The position numbers and the translations under genes are program-made. Below, piece by piece: positions 1 through 8,953 of a stretch of 64,000 nt of DNA; within the stretch, counting starts at the first letter, position 1, and each line of letters begins with the position of its first letter. The notes below the pieces were generated by a model. It did not search any database, was not told the origin of the DNA, and worked only from the letters and a program-made list of their open reading frames with translations. This DNA is from Herminiimonas sp. (GTDB taxonomy: Bacteria > Pseudomonadota > Gammaproteobacteria > Burkholderiales > Burkholderiaceae), in contig NZ_JAURVN010000019.1 in the NCBI RefSeq assembly GCF_030655415.1, forward strand, positions 62,001-126,000, given 5' to 3'.

Positions 1-2
1 GT

Positions 3-500
3 GTTGTCAGTGACTGGACCAATGCGCGCTTTTCCGAAAAATGGGTAGGGCGTATGAACGTCGCGATTGACGATGCCAAACGAACGGCACAGTCCAAACA
101 AATTGTTGTCGCGGGATATTCTGGTGGTGGTGTGATGGCTGCCTTGATAGCAGCACGGCGTGATGATGTGGTGATGCTGATTACTGTTGCGTCGCCGCTG
201 GACCATGCCGCGTGGACTACGCATCATGGCGTGTCGCCATTGACGGGTTCCTTATCCGTTTTGTCCGTAAAAGAAAAATTGATACGTCTGCCGCAGATAC
301 ATGTAACTGGTGCGGATGACAAAGTAGTACCGACGATGTTGATGCAGGATTTTTTGCGTGGGTATCCAGCAGATGCCCCGGCAGAGCTTATGACCCTGCC
401 GGGCATCGATCACCGTATGCAAACGGCGATCGACATCAGTCGCATTAGAAGTTCCAGATTGCTTTCGCAGTCAATTGATGACCGAGATACTTATCCTTGA
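3..500 (+). CDS. alpha/beta hydrolase, C-terminal part
   Basis: The frame is open to the left edge, so the N-terminus lies outside the window; about 165 residues are visible. The nucleophile elbow GYSGGG fits GxSxG with Ser as nucleophile. A later ADDKVVP segment fits the acid loop, and GIDHRM near the end supplies a plausible catalytic His in the usual order Ser-Asp-His. This makes it an alpha/beta hydrolase fold enzyme (esterase or lipase-like), but the substrate cannot be read. The last 56 bases overlap the 3' end of the convergent autotransporter gene. Fold is confident, specific activity is not. Confidence 0.75.
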   Translation, partial: VVSDWTNARFSEKWVGRMNVAIDDAKRTAQSKQIVVAGYSGGGVMAALIAARRDDVVMLITVASPLDHAAWTTHHGVSPLTGSLSVLSVKEKLIRLPQIHVTGADDKVVPTMLMQDFLRGYPADAPAELMTLPGIDHRMQTAIDISRIRSSRLLSQSIDDRDTYP

Positions 501-3500
501 TTTCCATATCGTAGCCAATTGCAATCGTTGTACCTTGGTTGGTGACATTGCGATAGCCCAAGCCCAATTGCAATGCATCACGACCTGGTTGTACGCCATC
601 TAAACGGAATGATGGGCCACCACTTGCGAAGCTTGCATTGATCGCTGGAGTATCTGCAAATTCATGCAGGTAGCGCGCACGCAAAGTCGCACTAGAAGCT
701 GCACTCAGCTTGTTGACGAACTCCACACCGAATACGCTTTGAACCGAGTTGGCACTCGCGCTGGCGACGTTTTGCGCAGACGCACCACCGGATTCCGAAT
801 ACGCGCCATTGTCGAGATAGCCAACTCGTGCGCCCATCAACCAGCGACCACTCCATTTTTCATCCAACGCAAACGGGATGCCGTATTCGACACGCGCACC
901 GACTTGATAGCCTGAGTATTTGCCGCTCAGTGTTTCAGTAAAGCCAGGGATCGTGACAGTGCGTTGGCTGGAGTAGCGATTGGCCGAAACTGCGACGCCT
1001 GCATCCAGTGTGTAGCTGTTATCGGTACGGCTGAAGTAAGCGCCGACATGGAGGGATTTGACGTCGGTATCATCGCCTGCGCCGCTGTCTTTGCCGTCGC
1101 TACCAGCTTGTGTGTAGCCACCGGAGAAACCGACCATGTCACGGGTATTCAGATCCATCTCATAGCCGGCCGCGATACCTTGTGCATCGAGGTCATAACC
1201 GTTCGCACCTTTGCGTGCATCTTGCTTGGCAATCGCTGCCAAGCCTTGCAACCAAAAACGATTACCAACTGAGTCGCCACCAGCGAGACCGGTTTTACCC
1301 ATAGCCAGCGGACCGCCGCTACGTGCGCTATCGATACGATTATCGAATGCAGAGAACACGCTACCTTGTGCTGCATTGGATGCGGATTGTGCAGCTGCGT
1401 TGGTTTCTGGGGCGAGTTGTGAAGTGGCATTTGACAAGGCTTGTGTGGTCGGCAACGCTTGCAGCGCGTTTAACAGGGTGAGACCTTGCTGCGAAGTGGT
1501 AAGCCCATTAGACGCCGCCGAATTCAATGCGTTTGCGAGGCTTTCAAAACGTTGTGGTGCTGCTGCTGCAATGCCGTTTTTCTGGTGTGCCACTAACTGC
1601 AGATTGTTTCCGCTACCCTGCAGGCTGTACGAATAGAAGGCACCGCTACCGCTATCGACATTCAGGTTGGCCGAGCTGGCGCTGAGCGTTGCTGCCGAGA
1701 TTAGCGTGTAGGTGGAGCCGTCGGCAACTGCGCCGGCGATCAACGGACGAATCGTCGCGCCGTTGGTCAATGTGGCAGTGCCTGTCACAGCGATCTGATC
1801 GCTGGCATTGCTGGCGCCGATACGTGTTTCCAGCACACCGCTGGTTCCTTGTACATAATTGCCTGCGACGCTTACCGTACGGAATGCGCCGCTACTTGGT
1901 GCTTGCAGTGTCCCGTTGACGGCCAGATCAGTTGTGGCGAATGCTCCGTTGACGCGCAGATTACCATTGGTATCGACTTGTACGTTACCGACAGTACCAA
2001 GCGCATAGTTGAATGTCGTGCTACCACCTTTGACAGTGATGTTCTGGAAGTTGCTGACTTGTCCTGCATTGAAGAGTTGCGTGCCATTGGTTTCAAGCAA
2101 ATTGGTTCCGATACCGCCATCGATTGTGCCGATCACAGTGCCACCGAACAGACGCAAGGTATCGTTGCCGGTGCCCATGTCGATGGCCAGACCGTTCTTG
2201 CCTTCAATGCGACCGTAGTTGGTTAATGTGTCGTCACCAGCGCCCATCTGAATTGCTGCACCCGCGACTGTGCTGTTGTTTTCGCCTAGACGCATTGCAT
2301 CTGCCCCGCCAGTAATGATGCCGGTCGCTGCATTGGTCAGTGTGTCGTTGAAGTTGCCTACTAGGCCTACGGCCACTTTCTTTTCGCCGGTAATCGTGCC
2401 TTCGTTGACGATGATGGCCGCTGCTCCTGTCGCTGTAGCCGTACCGCGGCCGCTAGCCACTGATGTGCCATCCGAACCGTCGTCAATCAGAATACCTTTG
2501 GATGCGCCATAGATTGTTGCGCCTGCATGATTGATGATGGTGCCACCACCAGCTGCAATACCATCGGCTCCATTTGGACTACCACCAGAATCGAAACCGC
2601 CAGCGCCCAGACCCTGGATACGGCCATAGTTTTCAATGTAAGCCACACCATCAATATCGACGCCGTCGCCGTCGCCGTTGCTGGTAGTGAGCCCCAAACC
2701 ACCGTGGTCATAAACTTTGCCGGCACCTGCGTATTGACCAGTGATCGTGCCGTAATTGATTACGACTCCATGACCATCAAAACCTACACCTGAGCCATTG
2801 TTACCTGTGATTGTTCCACCGGCATAGTTGATGACGACTGGATTGATGATGGTGACAGAAGTCGTGACGCCATTTACTACCTTGTCAAAAAGGACGCCAT
2901 CGCCATTCGCCGCGGTGACAATAAGGCGCTCTACACCGATCAGATCCGAGTCAGCGCTTGCCGCAACAGGATCGCCACCATCGATACCGTGGCGAGGTCC
3001 CGTGATTGAACCGTAGTTGAGAATGGCGACATTCTTCATACCGTTTTCAATCGCTACACCGTCTGCAGCCGAAAGTGCAGAACTAGGACAATTTGTCGTG
3101 CCAAGATAATCGGCGCATTTGGTATTGACAACGCCTGTCGAGAAAATCTGGCCGTAGTTTGTCAATGTCGTATTGGAGCCCAGACGCATTGCATCGTCAC
3201 CGGTGGAGCTGATGGTTGCACGGGTGTTGGTCGTCGAACCATTTATGATTTGGTTGCCTGTCGTAGTGAAATCAACGTCGACCTTGATGGCACGTTTGCC
3301 GCCTGCAGAAATGCCGGTTTGCGAAATGGTGCCTTGATTGTTGATTACGAATTTGTCCGTCGCTTTACCGACGCGAATTGTCACGTCGCCGACCGCATTG
3401 ATTACGCCGCCTACGTTGTTATCAATTCTGAGAATAGTTGAAGCAGCATTTGCATCGATCGCACGACCACCTGTAGTTTGGCTGATGGTGCCTGAGTTGG

Positions 3501-3741
3501 TAATTGTCGATGTGCCTGCATTGACAGTAATCGCTGCCGTCGTTGTCGGTGACGATACGATCAGGCTACCGCCCTGCTGAACCACTGCATTGTTGGCGGT
3601 CAAAGACTGAGCGGTGGTTGTTGGAGCGCCAGCTGCTATCGTCACATCAGGAAGGGCAACTGCGTAAGAGGGCAGTGCGAAAATGGCTTGCAGCGCAAGC
3701 ACAAGAGGAAGCGGGCGCAGTTGCGGATGGCTGAAACGCAT
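445..3741 (-). CDS. classical (type V) autotransporter outer membrane protein
   Basis: The protein has 1098 residues. It starts with a Sec signal peptide (basic MRFSHPQLR, hydrophobic core, cleavage near SYA at about residue 27). The passenger, about residues 30-800, is rich in Gly, Asn, Thr and Ser with repeated units such as NYGTITG, IENYGRIQG and ITNSGTI, typical of a right-handed beta-helix. The last 260 or so residues alternate in the way of an autotransporter beta-barrel and end in AIWNF with a terminal Phe, the usual Bam signal. It would be exported and displayed at the cell surface. No protease, lipase or adhesin catalytic motif was recognised. The upstream gap has Fur-like sites. Its 3' end overlaps the hydrolase gene tail to tail. 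Confidence 0.88.
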   Translation of the reverse strand: MRFSHPQLRPLPLVLALQAIFALPSYAVALPDVTIAAGAPTTTAQSLTANNAVVQQGGSLIVSSPTTTAAITVNAGTSTITNSGTISQTTGGRAIDANAASTILRIDNNVGGVINAVGDVTIRVGKATDKFVINNQGTISQTGISAGGKRAIKVDVDFTTTGNQIINGSTTNTRATISSTGDDAMRLGSNTTLTNYGQIFSTGVVNTKCADYLGTTNCPSSALSAADGVAIENGMKNVAILNYGSITGPRHGIDGGDPVAASADSDLIGVERLIVTAANGDGVLFDKVVNGVTTSVTIINPVVINYAGGTITGNNGSGVGFDGHGVVINYGTITGQYAGAGKVYDHGGLGLTTSNGDGDGVDIDGVAYIENYGRIQGLGAGGFDSGGSPNGADGIAAGGGTIINHAGATIYGASKGILIDDGSDGTSVASGRGTATATGAAAIIVNEGTITGEKKVAVGLVGNFNDTLTNAATGIITGGADAMRLGENNSTVAGAAIQMGAGDDTLTNYGRIEGKNGLAIDMGTGNDTLRLFGGTVIGTIDGGIGTNLLETNGTQLFNAGQVSNFQNITVKGGSTTFNYALGTVGNVQVDTNGNLRVNGAFATTDLAVNGTLQAPSSGAFRTVSVAGNYVQGTSGVLETRIGASNASDQIAVTGTATLTNGATIRPLIAGAVADGSTYTLISAATLSASSANLNVDSGSGAFYSYSLQGSGNNLQLVAHQKNGIAAAAPQRFESLANALNSAASNGLTTSQQGLTLLNALQALPTTQALSNATSQLAPETNAAAQSASNAAQGSVFSAFDNRIDSARSGGPLAMGKTGLAGGDSVGNRFWLQGLAAIAKQDARKGANGYDLDAQGIAAGYEMDLNTRDMVGFSGGYTQAGSDGKDSGAGDDTDVKSLHVGAYFSRTDNSYTLDAGVAVSANRYSSQRTVTIPGFTETLSGKYSGYQVGARVEYGIPFALDEKWSGRWLMGARVGYLDNGAYSESGGASAQNVASASANSVQSVFGVEFVNKLSAASSATLRARYLHEFADTPAINASFASGGPSFRLDGVQPGRDALQLGLGYRNVTNQGTTIAIGYDMEIKDKYLGHQLTAKAIWNF

Positions 3742-3862
3742 TTTTGTTGTCTCCAGATAAATTGCCAGATTATCCGTAGCACTTGTGACAACTTCATTAC
3801 CGTTTTATTACCGTTTGATGAATAGCGCACACTCTCCTTTAAGCCTTTTGGTTATAAGCAAA

Positions 3863-3881
3863 TGAGAATTCCATCATTATC
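3863..3881. promoter_or_regulatory. possible second, degenerate Fur half-site
   Basis: TGAGAATTCCATCATTATC carries one good arm (TGAGAAT) and one arm like the classical Fur consensus (TCATTATC), but the symmetry is poor. It lies 122 bp upstream of the autotransporter start and 64 bp from a perfect palindrome. Weak on its own. Confidence 0.3.
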
Positions 3882-3944
3882 AAATTGCAGTGCTCAGGTA
3901 TCCTGACGGGCAAGAGTTGCCGAGCTTTAATGCTCACGCTATAA

Positions 3945-3959
3945 TGAGAATAATTCTCA
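3945..3959. promoter_or_regulatory. Fur box (perfect 7-1-7 palindrome)
   Basis: TGAGAAT-A-ATTCTCA is a perfect 7-1-7 inverted repeat. The surrounding 19-mer matches the classical Fur consensus GATAATGATAATCATTATC at 15 of 19 positions by hand count. It lies between the divergent autotransporter (start 3741) and fpr (start 4189) genes and could serve either; the gene it controls is inference. Confidence 0.65.
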
Positions 3960-4188
3960 AGTAGTTCGCTGTTTCCAGTTACGAAATTCCATCTATGCAG
4001 TGTGTTTCGGCCAGTCTGGCGGATGCCTGCGACAGTTCAGCCCTGGCTGGTAAAATACGCGCTCTTTTCCCTCTGGAAACTTGGGAGCGCAAGCGTCCAC
4101 AGCTTGCTTACCTGTTGCTTTACAACTGTGTTGCAGCTTTTCGTGGTTTTTTGTTTAGACGATTTGATATTTAGGATGTATTGATTTT

Positions 4189-4968
4189 ATGGCCGCTTTT
4201 GACACAGTTAAGATTTTGACCGTCCATCACTGGAACGGAACGCTGTTCTCCTTTACCACGACGCGCGAGCCAAGTTTTCGCTTTGAAAGCGGTCACTTTG
4301 TGATGATCGGTTTGCCTATCGACGGCAAAAATGTGCTGCGCGCATACAGCATCGCCAGCCCGGCATGGGAAGAGCACCTCGAATTTCTGTCGATCAAAGT
4401 GCAAGACGGCGCGCTCACCAAACATTTGCAAAATCTTAAAGTAGGCGACGAATTATTAGTCGGCCGCAAACCAACCGGCACGCTGGTAATGTCGGATCTG
4501 TTACCTGCCAAACGTCTGTTCTTGTTCGGTAGTGGTACTGGCTTGGCACCATTCATGAGTATCATTCGTGATCCTGAAGCGTACGAACGTTTTGACCAAG
4601 TCATTCTGGTACACGGCGTGCGTCTGGTGAGTGAGCTGGCATACAAGGATTACATCGCGAAAGAATTGCTCGAGATCGAAGGTCTGGGCGAAGAAATCGC
4701 AGCCAAGTTGTTGTACTACCCAACTGTCACGCGTGAAGCATTCGTCAATGAAGGCCGTATCACCACCGCGATTGAAACCGGCAAGATGTGTGACGATCTC
4801 GGCATTGCGCCGCTTGATCCATTGACCGATCGCGCGATGATTTGCGGTAGCCCGGATATGTTGAAAGACACCGCGGCGCGACTCGATAAATTGGGTTTTG
4901 AAGTGTCGGCTGGTATCGGCCAACCTGGTGACTACGTAATCGAACGTGCATTTGTGGATCGGGGCTAA
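4189..4968 (+). CDS. fpr: ferredoxin--NADP+ reductase
   Basis: The protein has 259 residues, the usual length of bacterial FPR. The N-terminal half is the FAD-binding barrel with RAYSIAS. The C-terminal half is the NADP-binding domain with FGSGTGLAPF and ICGSPDML. The enzyme passes electrons between NADPH and ferredoxin or flavodoxin in the cytoplasm, supplying reductive reactions and oxidative-stress responses. The ATG is preceded by TTAGGATG, a modest ribosome binding site about 12 bases away. It stands alone, followed by three stacked inverted repeats. The upstream gap contains a perfect Fur-type palindrome, which suggests iron-linked control of this gene or of the divergent autotransporter. 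Confidence 0.92.
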   Translation: MAAFDTVKILTVHHWNGTLFSFTTTREPSFRFESGHFVMIGLPIDGKNVLRAYSIASPAWEEHLEFLSIKVQDGALTKHLQNLKVGDELLVGRKPTGTLVMSDLLPAKRLFLFGSGTGLAPFMSIIRDPEAYERFDQVILVHGVRLVSELAYKDYIAKELLEIEGLGEEIAAKLLYYPTVTREAFVNEGRITTAIETGKMCDDLGIAPLDPLTDRAMICGSPDMLKDTAARLDKLGFEVSAGIGQPGDYVIERAFVDRG

Positions 4969-4980
4969 GTAATCGAGATC

Positions 4981-5067
4981 ACAATATTTATCTAAGAATA
5001 TTGTCGTTTGCGTCGTATGCAAACGAATTGAAATGACGCCGGATGTCTAACGATATCCGGCGTCATT
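4981..5067 (+). repeat. three consecutive perfect inverted repeats after fpr
   Basis: Three inverted repeats follow the fpr stop closely. ACAATATT pairs with AATATTGT (4981-4988/4997-5004), CGTTTGC with GCAAACG (5005-5011/5019-5025), and AATGACGCCGGAT with ATCCGGCGTCATT (5032-5044/5055-5067). Arms are 8, 7 and 13 bp with no mismatches. The last is GC-rich and could stop transcription, but it lacks an immediate T-run. Confidence 0.7.
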
Positions 5068-5216
5068 GCGTTTCTCAGGCTGCGTTTTAATCGTTTTTGT
5101 TTTATCGATCTGCGTTTCGACATACTCTCTTCACAATTCTTTACCTGATAGAAGCAGAGATTGTCTTGATAATCGCTGGTGGACTCGTTATCGTTATTAC
5201 CGTTACCCGAATGTCT

Positions 5217-5236
5217 CGATATTGTTTGCAATATCG
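5217..5236. repeat. inverted repeat upstream of macA
   Basis: CGATATTG-TTTG-CAATATCG is a perfect 8-bp-arm inverted repeat 87 bp upstream of the macA start. A shorter repeat, GTCACA/TGTGAC, follows at about 5251-5270. It could be an operator for the efflux operon, but no regulator gene is adjacent. Confidence 0.45.
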
Positions 5237-5322
5237 CTGACGGTCATTGCTAGTCACAGTTTGTTTGTGACGCTTGCATGACATTTTTATACATGACCGT
5301 ATTCATCATCACTTAACCTGGA

Positions 5323-6933
5323 ATGTCCCAGTCAATGAAGTCAACCTCACGCTTCGGCAATTTACGCCAACGTTTTCTTAATCGCTACACTTTGCTGGCC
5401 TTGGCGCTCGCACTAGTGCTGGGCACCGCATATTGGGGCTGGCATAAGTATTACGGCAAGAAAGATCCTAGCGAGTTATTTCAAGTGACAGAGGTTGAGC
5501 GTGGCGACATTGAAGATCTGGTGACGGCAACAGGTACTGTGCAACCGCTCGAATACGTTGACGTCGGTGCGCAGGTATCGGGTCAGTTGAAGAAACTGCA
5601 TATAGAAGTAGGCTCAGTGGTGAAAGAAGGTGATCTGCTGGCCGAAATTGATCCGACTGTTTTCCGTGCGACGGTGGATGCACGTCGCGCAGGTTTGCGC
5701 AATCAACAAGCGACGATGAAGGAACGTGAATCGAATCTGGCATTGGCCAATCTGCAATTCACACGTCAAAAGAATTTGATGGCAGCGGATGCGACAACGG
5801 CCGAAGCATTGCAAACAGCCGAAGCAACATTGCGCGCAGCCAAAGCTCAGATCGACGCACTGCAAGCGCAGATCGAACAAACACAATCGACGTTGCGTGC
5901 GGATGAAGCGAATCTTAATTACGCAAAAATTTATGCGCCTATGGCAGGTACTGTCGTCTCGCTGACAGCACGTCAAGGTCAGACGCTGAATGCCAATCAA
6001 AACGCTCCGACAATTTTGCGCATTGCCGATTTGTCGACGATGACAGTACAGACGCAAGTATCAGAAGCTGAAGTCGGTAAGTTGAGAAAAAATATGGAGG
6101 TGTATTTCACCACGCTAGGTAGCCAGGGAAAACGCTGGTACGGTACCTTGCGCAAGGTTGAACCTACACCAACCGTGACGAATAATGTGGTCTTGTATAA
6201 CGCCTTGTTCGATGTGCCAAATAGTAATCAGGCTTTGTTGCCGAGTATGACCACGCAAGTATTTTTTATTGCAGCAACCGCCAAGGATGTATTGGTCGTC
6301 CCGACCGCAGCAGTCACATTGGCGCGTACATCAGGCAATGCTGCAGGCAGCAATGCAAAAACGTCTGACAAGTCATCGACCAACGCATTTGCAGGCATGA
6401 GCCAAGCCGAGCGTCGTGCCGCATTCGAGAAGATGACCCCAGAACAACGCGAAGCGATGCGTGAACGTCGTCGTGCGCAGAAAGCAGAAGAAGCGAATAA
6501 ACCTTCGACTGACGCAGCCAAAGTAATTGCGCAGCCACAGACCGCAGATAACAAAACTACTTCGAATAAAGCTAGCGGCGATAAGCAATCTGCTGACCAA
6601 TCAACGAGCAAGATCGATGCGCTCACCGCCGATTCAAATATGGGCAGCCCACCGGTGGCCGGCAAGGATAGTAGCGGTTTGCCTGGAGAAAAAGAGCAAC
6701 GTGCATCACGTCGCGGCACAGTACGCGTGATCGGTGCAGACGGCAAAGTGGAAACACGTGACGTCGAATTAGGTGTGACTAATCGTGTACAGATGCAAGT
6801 ACTCAGCGGTTTGAAAGAAGGTGACCGTGTCATCACTGGTTTGAAGCAAACACAAGCCAACGCTAATCGACCATCGGGTGTCGCCGGTATGCCGCCAGGC
6901 ATGGGCGGTAGTCCTATGCGAGGTGGTCGTTAA
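5323..6933 (+). CDS. macA: MacA-type periplasmic adaptor of an ABC efflux pump
   Basis: The protein has 536 residues. A membrane anchor (about 22-40) is followed by a biotinyl-lipoyl-like half (GTVQPLEYVDVGAQVSGQ), an alpha-helical hairpin rich in Gln and Ala (about 115-195), the second lipoyl half and a beta-barrel. Residues of about 337-463 form an unusual low-complexity, charged insert (MTPEQREAMRERRRAQ, then Ser/Thr/Lys-rich), followed by the membrane-proximal domain (VELGVTNRVQMQVLSGLKEG) and a Gly/Met/Pro-rich tail. Typical MacA has about 370-390 residues, so the insert explains the size. The stop directly abuts the macB start. It should link MacB to the outer membrane channel encoded at 8954. 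The start has only a weak ribosome binding site; an ATG at 5335 is an alternative. Confidence 0.88.
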   Translation: MSQSMKSTSRFGNLRQRFLNRYTLLALALALVLGTAYWGWHKYYGKKDPSELFQVTEVERGDIEDLVTATGTVQPLEYVDVGAQVSGQLKKLHIEVGSVVKEGDLLAEIDPTVFRATVDARRAGLRNQQATMKERESNLALANLQFTRQKNLMAADATTAEALQTAEATLRAAKAQIDALQAQIEQTQSTLRADEANLNYAKIYAPMAGTVVSLTARQGQTLNANQNAPTILRIADLSTMTVQTQVSEAEVGKLRKNMEVYFTTLGSQGKRWYGTLRKVEPTPTVTNNVVLYNALFDVPNSNQALLPSMTTQVFFIAATAKDVLVVPTAAVTLARTSGNAAGSNAKTSDKSSTNAFAGMSQAERRAAFEKMTPEQREAMRERRRAQKAEEANKPSTDAAKVIAQPQTADNKTTSNKASGDKQSADQSTSKIDALTADSNMGSPPVAGKDSSGLPGEKEQRASRRGTVRVIGADGKVETRDVELGVTNRVQMQVLSGLKEGDRVITGLKQTQANANRPSGVAGMPPGMGGSPMRGGR

Positions 6934-8952
6934 ATGAGCGAGGCTAACGATCCGGTCGTCGTTGCGAATGACGCTGACGTTCCTGATGGCGTCACGGTTA
7001 GCAACGAACGATCTGCCGATGAAGCGCCGCTGATCGAATTACGCGGCGTTACCAAGACCTATCGCAACGGTGGTCTTGATGTCGAAGTGCTGCACGGCAT
7101 AGATCTGAAAATTTACGAAGGCGAATTTGTCGCCATCATGGGCGCATCAGGCTCAGGCAAATCGACGCTGATGAATATTCTCGGCTGCCTTGATCGACCT
7201 ACGACCGGTTCCTATCATTTCATGGGGCGTGATGTTTCCGGTTTCAGTCGCGATGAACTGGCGCTGCTGCGCCGCGACGATTTCGGCTTCGTGTTCCAGA
7301 GTTACAACCTGATTGCTTCGGCCAGTGCGGCGGAGAATGTTGAAGTGCCTGCTATGTATGCAGGCCTGTCACCGCCGGATCGTCATGCACGCGCGCAGAT
7401 GTTGTTGTCTGAATTGGGACTCGCCGAGCGCTCGCACCACAGACCGAATCAGTTGTCCGGTGGACAGCAGCAGCGGGTATCGATTTCACGTGCGCTGATG
7501 AATGGCGGTCGCATTATTCTCGCTGATGAACCGACTGGTGCGCTCGACAGCAAGAGCGGGCAAGACGTCATGAAGCTGCTGGCTGATCTGTCTGAACGCG
7601 GTCATACGGTGCTGTTGATTACCCACGCAAAGGAAGTTGCTCAACACGCACATCGACTGATTGAAATTCGCGATGGCAATGTGCTTTCTGATCCAGGCCC
7701 GGCGCCTGTATCGCATGCGCAGCAGGATTTTGTGCGACCTATCGTGGCGGGAGATGGTTCGCGACTCGCCGACATACTTGAAGCGGCGAAGATGGCGATG
7801 CGTTCCTTGCGCGCCAATTTCTTTCGTTCTGTATTGACCTTGTTAGGCATTGTGATTGGTGTCGCTTCTGTGATCGCGATGCTGGCGATTGGCGATGGTG
7901 CCAAGGCAGTAGTGGTTGAACGTATTAGTGCGATGGGCTCGAATCTTTTGTTGGTCCGACCTGGTGCACCTAATCAGCGCGGCTTCAGTAGTACCGCGAC
8001 GCTAGTGGTGGATGACGTCAAGGCGATCGACGAGTTGCCGAATGTATTAGCTGCTGTGCCTGAACAGAGTAGCAATGTGACTGCACGCTTTGGTAGCTCG
8101 GATACGTCGACTAGCGTAACCGGTACCTCGGCTAAATTCCCGCAAGCGCGTCAATGGAATGTATCGAGTGGCACTTTCTTCAGTGAAGAAGATGAAGCCA
8201 ACTATGCGGCAGTTGCAGTGCTCGGCAAGACCACGGCAACTGCGCTGTTCGGCCAGGATAGTCCTATTGGTCAATTCGTCCTGATCAACAACCTGCTGTT
8301 TCAGGTGGTTGGCATCATGTCGGAAAAAGGCGCATCGCCTATGGGCTCGGATCAAGATGACGTGATCTTTGTGCCGTATTCAACCAGTAGTCTGCGGCTG
8401 TCCGGCCAACGCTATTTGCGTAACGTCACCGTCGCGGTGGAAGACGTAGGGCAAATCGATGACACACAGAATGCGGTCGACAAGTTGCTGCTCGAACGTC
8501 ATGGCACTGTCGATTATCAGATCCGTAACATGGCATCGATTATGGAAGCGATGGAGCAGACGCAAAACACGCTGACTATTTTGCTTGGTTCGATTGCTGC
8601 AATTTCCTTGCTGGTTGGCGGTATTGGTGTGATGAACATCATGTTGGTATCGGTAACAGAACGTACACGCGAGATTGGTATTCGCATGGCGACCGGTGCA
8701 CGCGAAAGCAATATCATGCAGCAGTTTTTGATTGAGGCGATGGTGGTGTCCGCAATCGGTGGAGCAATTGGCGTCGTGATCGGGTTGTCAGTTGCCGGCA
8801 TCATCGCTGCCTTTGGCACGCCTGTGAAATATTCACTGATGCCTGTTTTGCTGGCCTTTGGTTGCGCCTTCATGACAGGACTGGTGTTCGGATATTTACC
8901 AGCTAAAAAAGCAGCGCAACTCGACCCTGTGGTCGCCTTGTCAGCAGAATGA
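6934..8952 (+). CDS. macB: MacB-type ABC transporter, ATPase-permease fusion
   Basis: The protein has 672 residues. An N-terminal ATPase domain (about 30-260) carries Walker [10 protein letters not shown], the signature LSGGQQQR and Walker [13 protein letters not shown] permease half follows with one membrane segment near 295, a large periplasmic domain, and three C-terminal segments in the FtsX/MacB manner ([18 protein letters not shown] between the first two). MacB drives export of macrolides, peptides or other amphiphiles from the periplasm by mechanotransmission. It starts on the base after the macA stop, so the pair is translationally linked. A 30-residue acidic N-terminal extension precedes the ATPase. 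Confidence 0.93.
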   Translation: MSEANDPVVVANDADVPDGVTVSNERSADEAPLIELRGVTKTYRNGGLDVEVLHGIDLKIYEGEFVAIMGASGSGKSTLMNILGCLDRPTTGSYHFMGRDVSGFSRDELALLRRDDFGFVFQSYNLIASASAAENVEVPAMYAGLSPPDRHARAQMLLSELGLAERSHHRPNQLSGGQQQRVSISRALMNGGRIILADEPTGALDSKSGQDVMKLLADLSERGHTVLLITHAKEVAQHAHRLIEIRDGNVLSDPGPAPVSHAQQDFVRPIVAGDGSRLADILEAAKMAMRSLRANFFRSVLTLLGIVIGVASVIAMLAIGDGAKAVVVERISAMGSNLLLVRPGAPNQRGFSSTATLVVDDVKAIDELPNVLAAVPEQSSNVTARFGSSDTSTSVTGTSAKFPQARQWNVSSGTFFSEEDEANYAAVAVLGKTTATALFGQDSPIGQFVLINNLLFQVVGIMSEKGASPMGSDQDDVIFVPYSTSSLRLSGQRYLRNVTVAVEDVGQIDDTQNAVDKLLLERHGTVDYQIRNMASIMEAMEQTQNTLTILLGSIAAISLLVGGIGVMNIMLVSVTERTREIGIRMATGARESNIMQQFLIEAMVVSAIGGAIGVVIGLSVAGIIAAFGTPVKYSLMPVLLAFGCAFMTGLVFGYLPAKKAAQLDPVVALSAE

Positions 8953-8953
8953 A

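Noticed and set aside
1211..1636. Long frames antisense to the autotransporter gene
   Set aside because: They follow the codon bias of the opposite strand and lack start signals. The autotransporter frame has a signal peptide, repeats and a barrel.
2000..3500. Repeated motifs that could be taken for a DNA repeat array or CRISPR
   Set aside because: The repeats are degenerate and in frame (NYGTITG-type), so they are protein repeats of the passenger domain. There are no uniform spacers.
3995..4174. 59-codon frame between the Fur palindrome and fpr, ending just ahead of fpr
   Set aside because: No ribosome binding site, no recognisable domain, and the middle (GGTAAAATACGCGC) looks like a promoter. 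It could be real, but the support is too thin.
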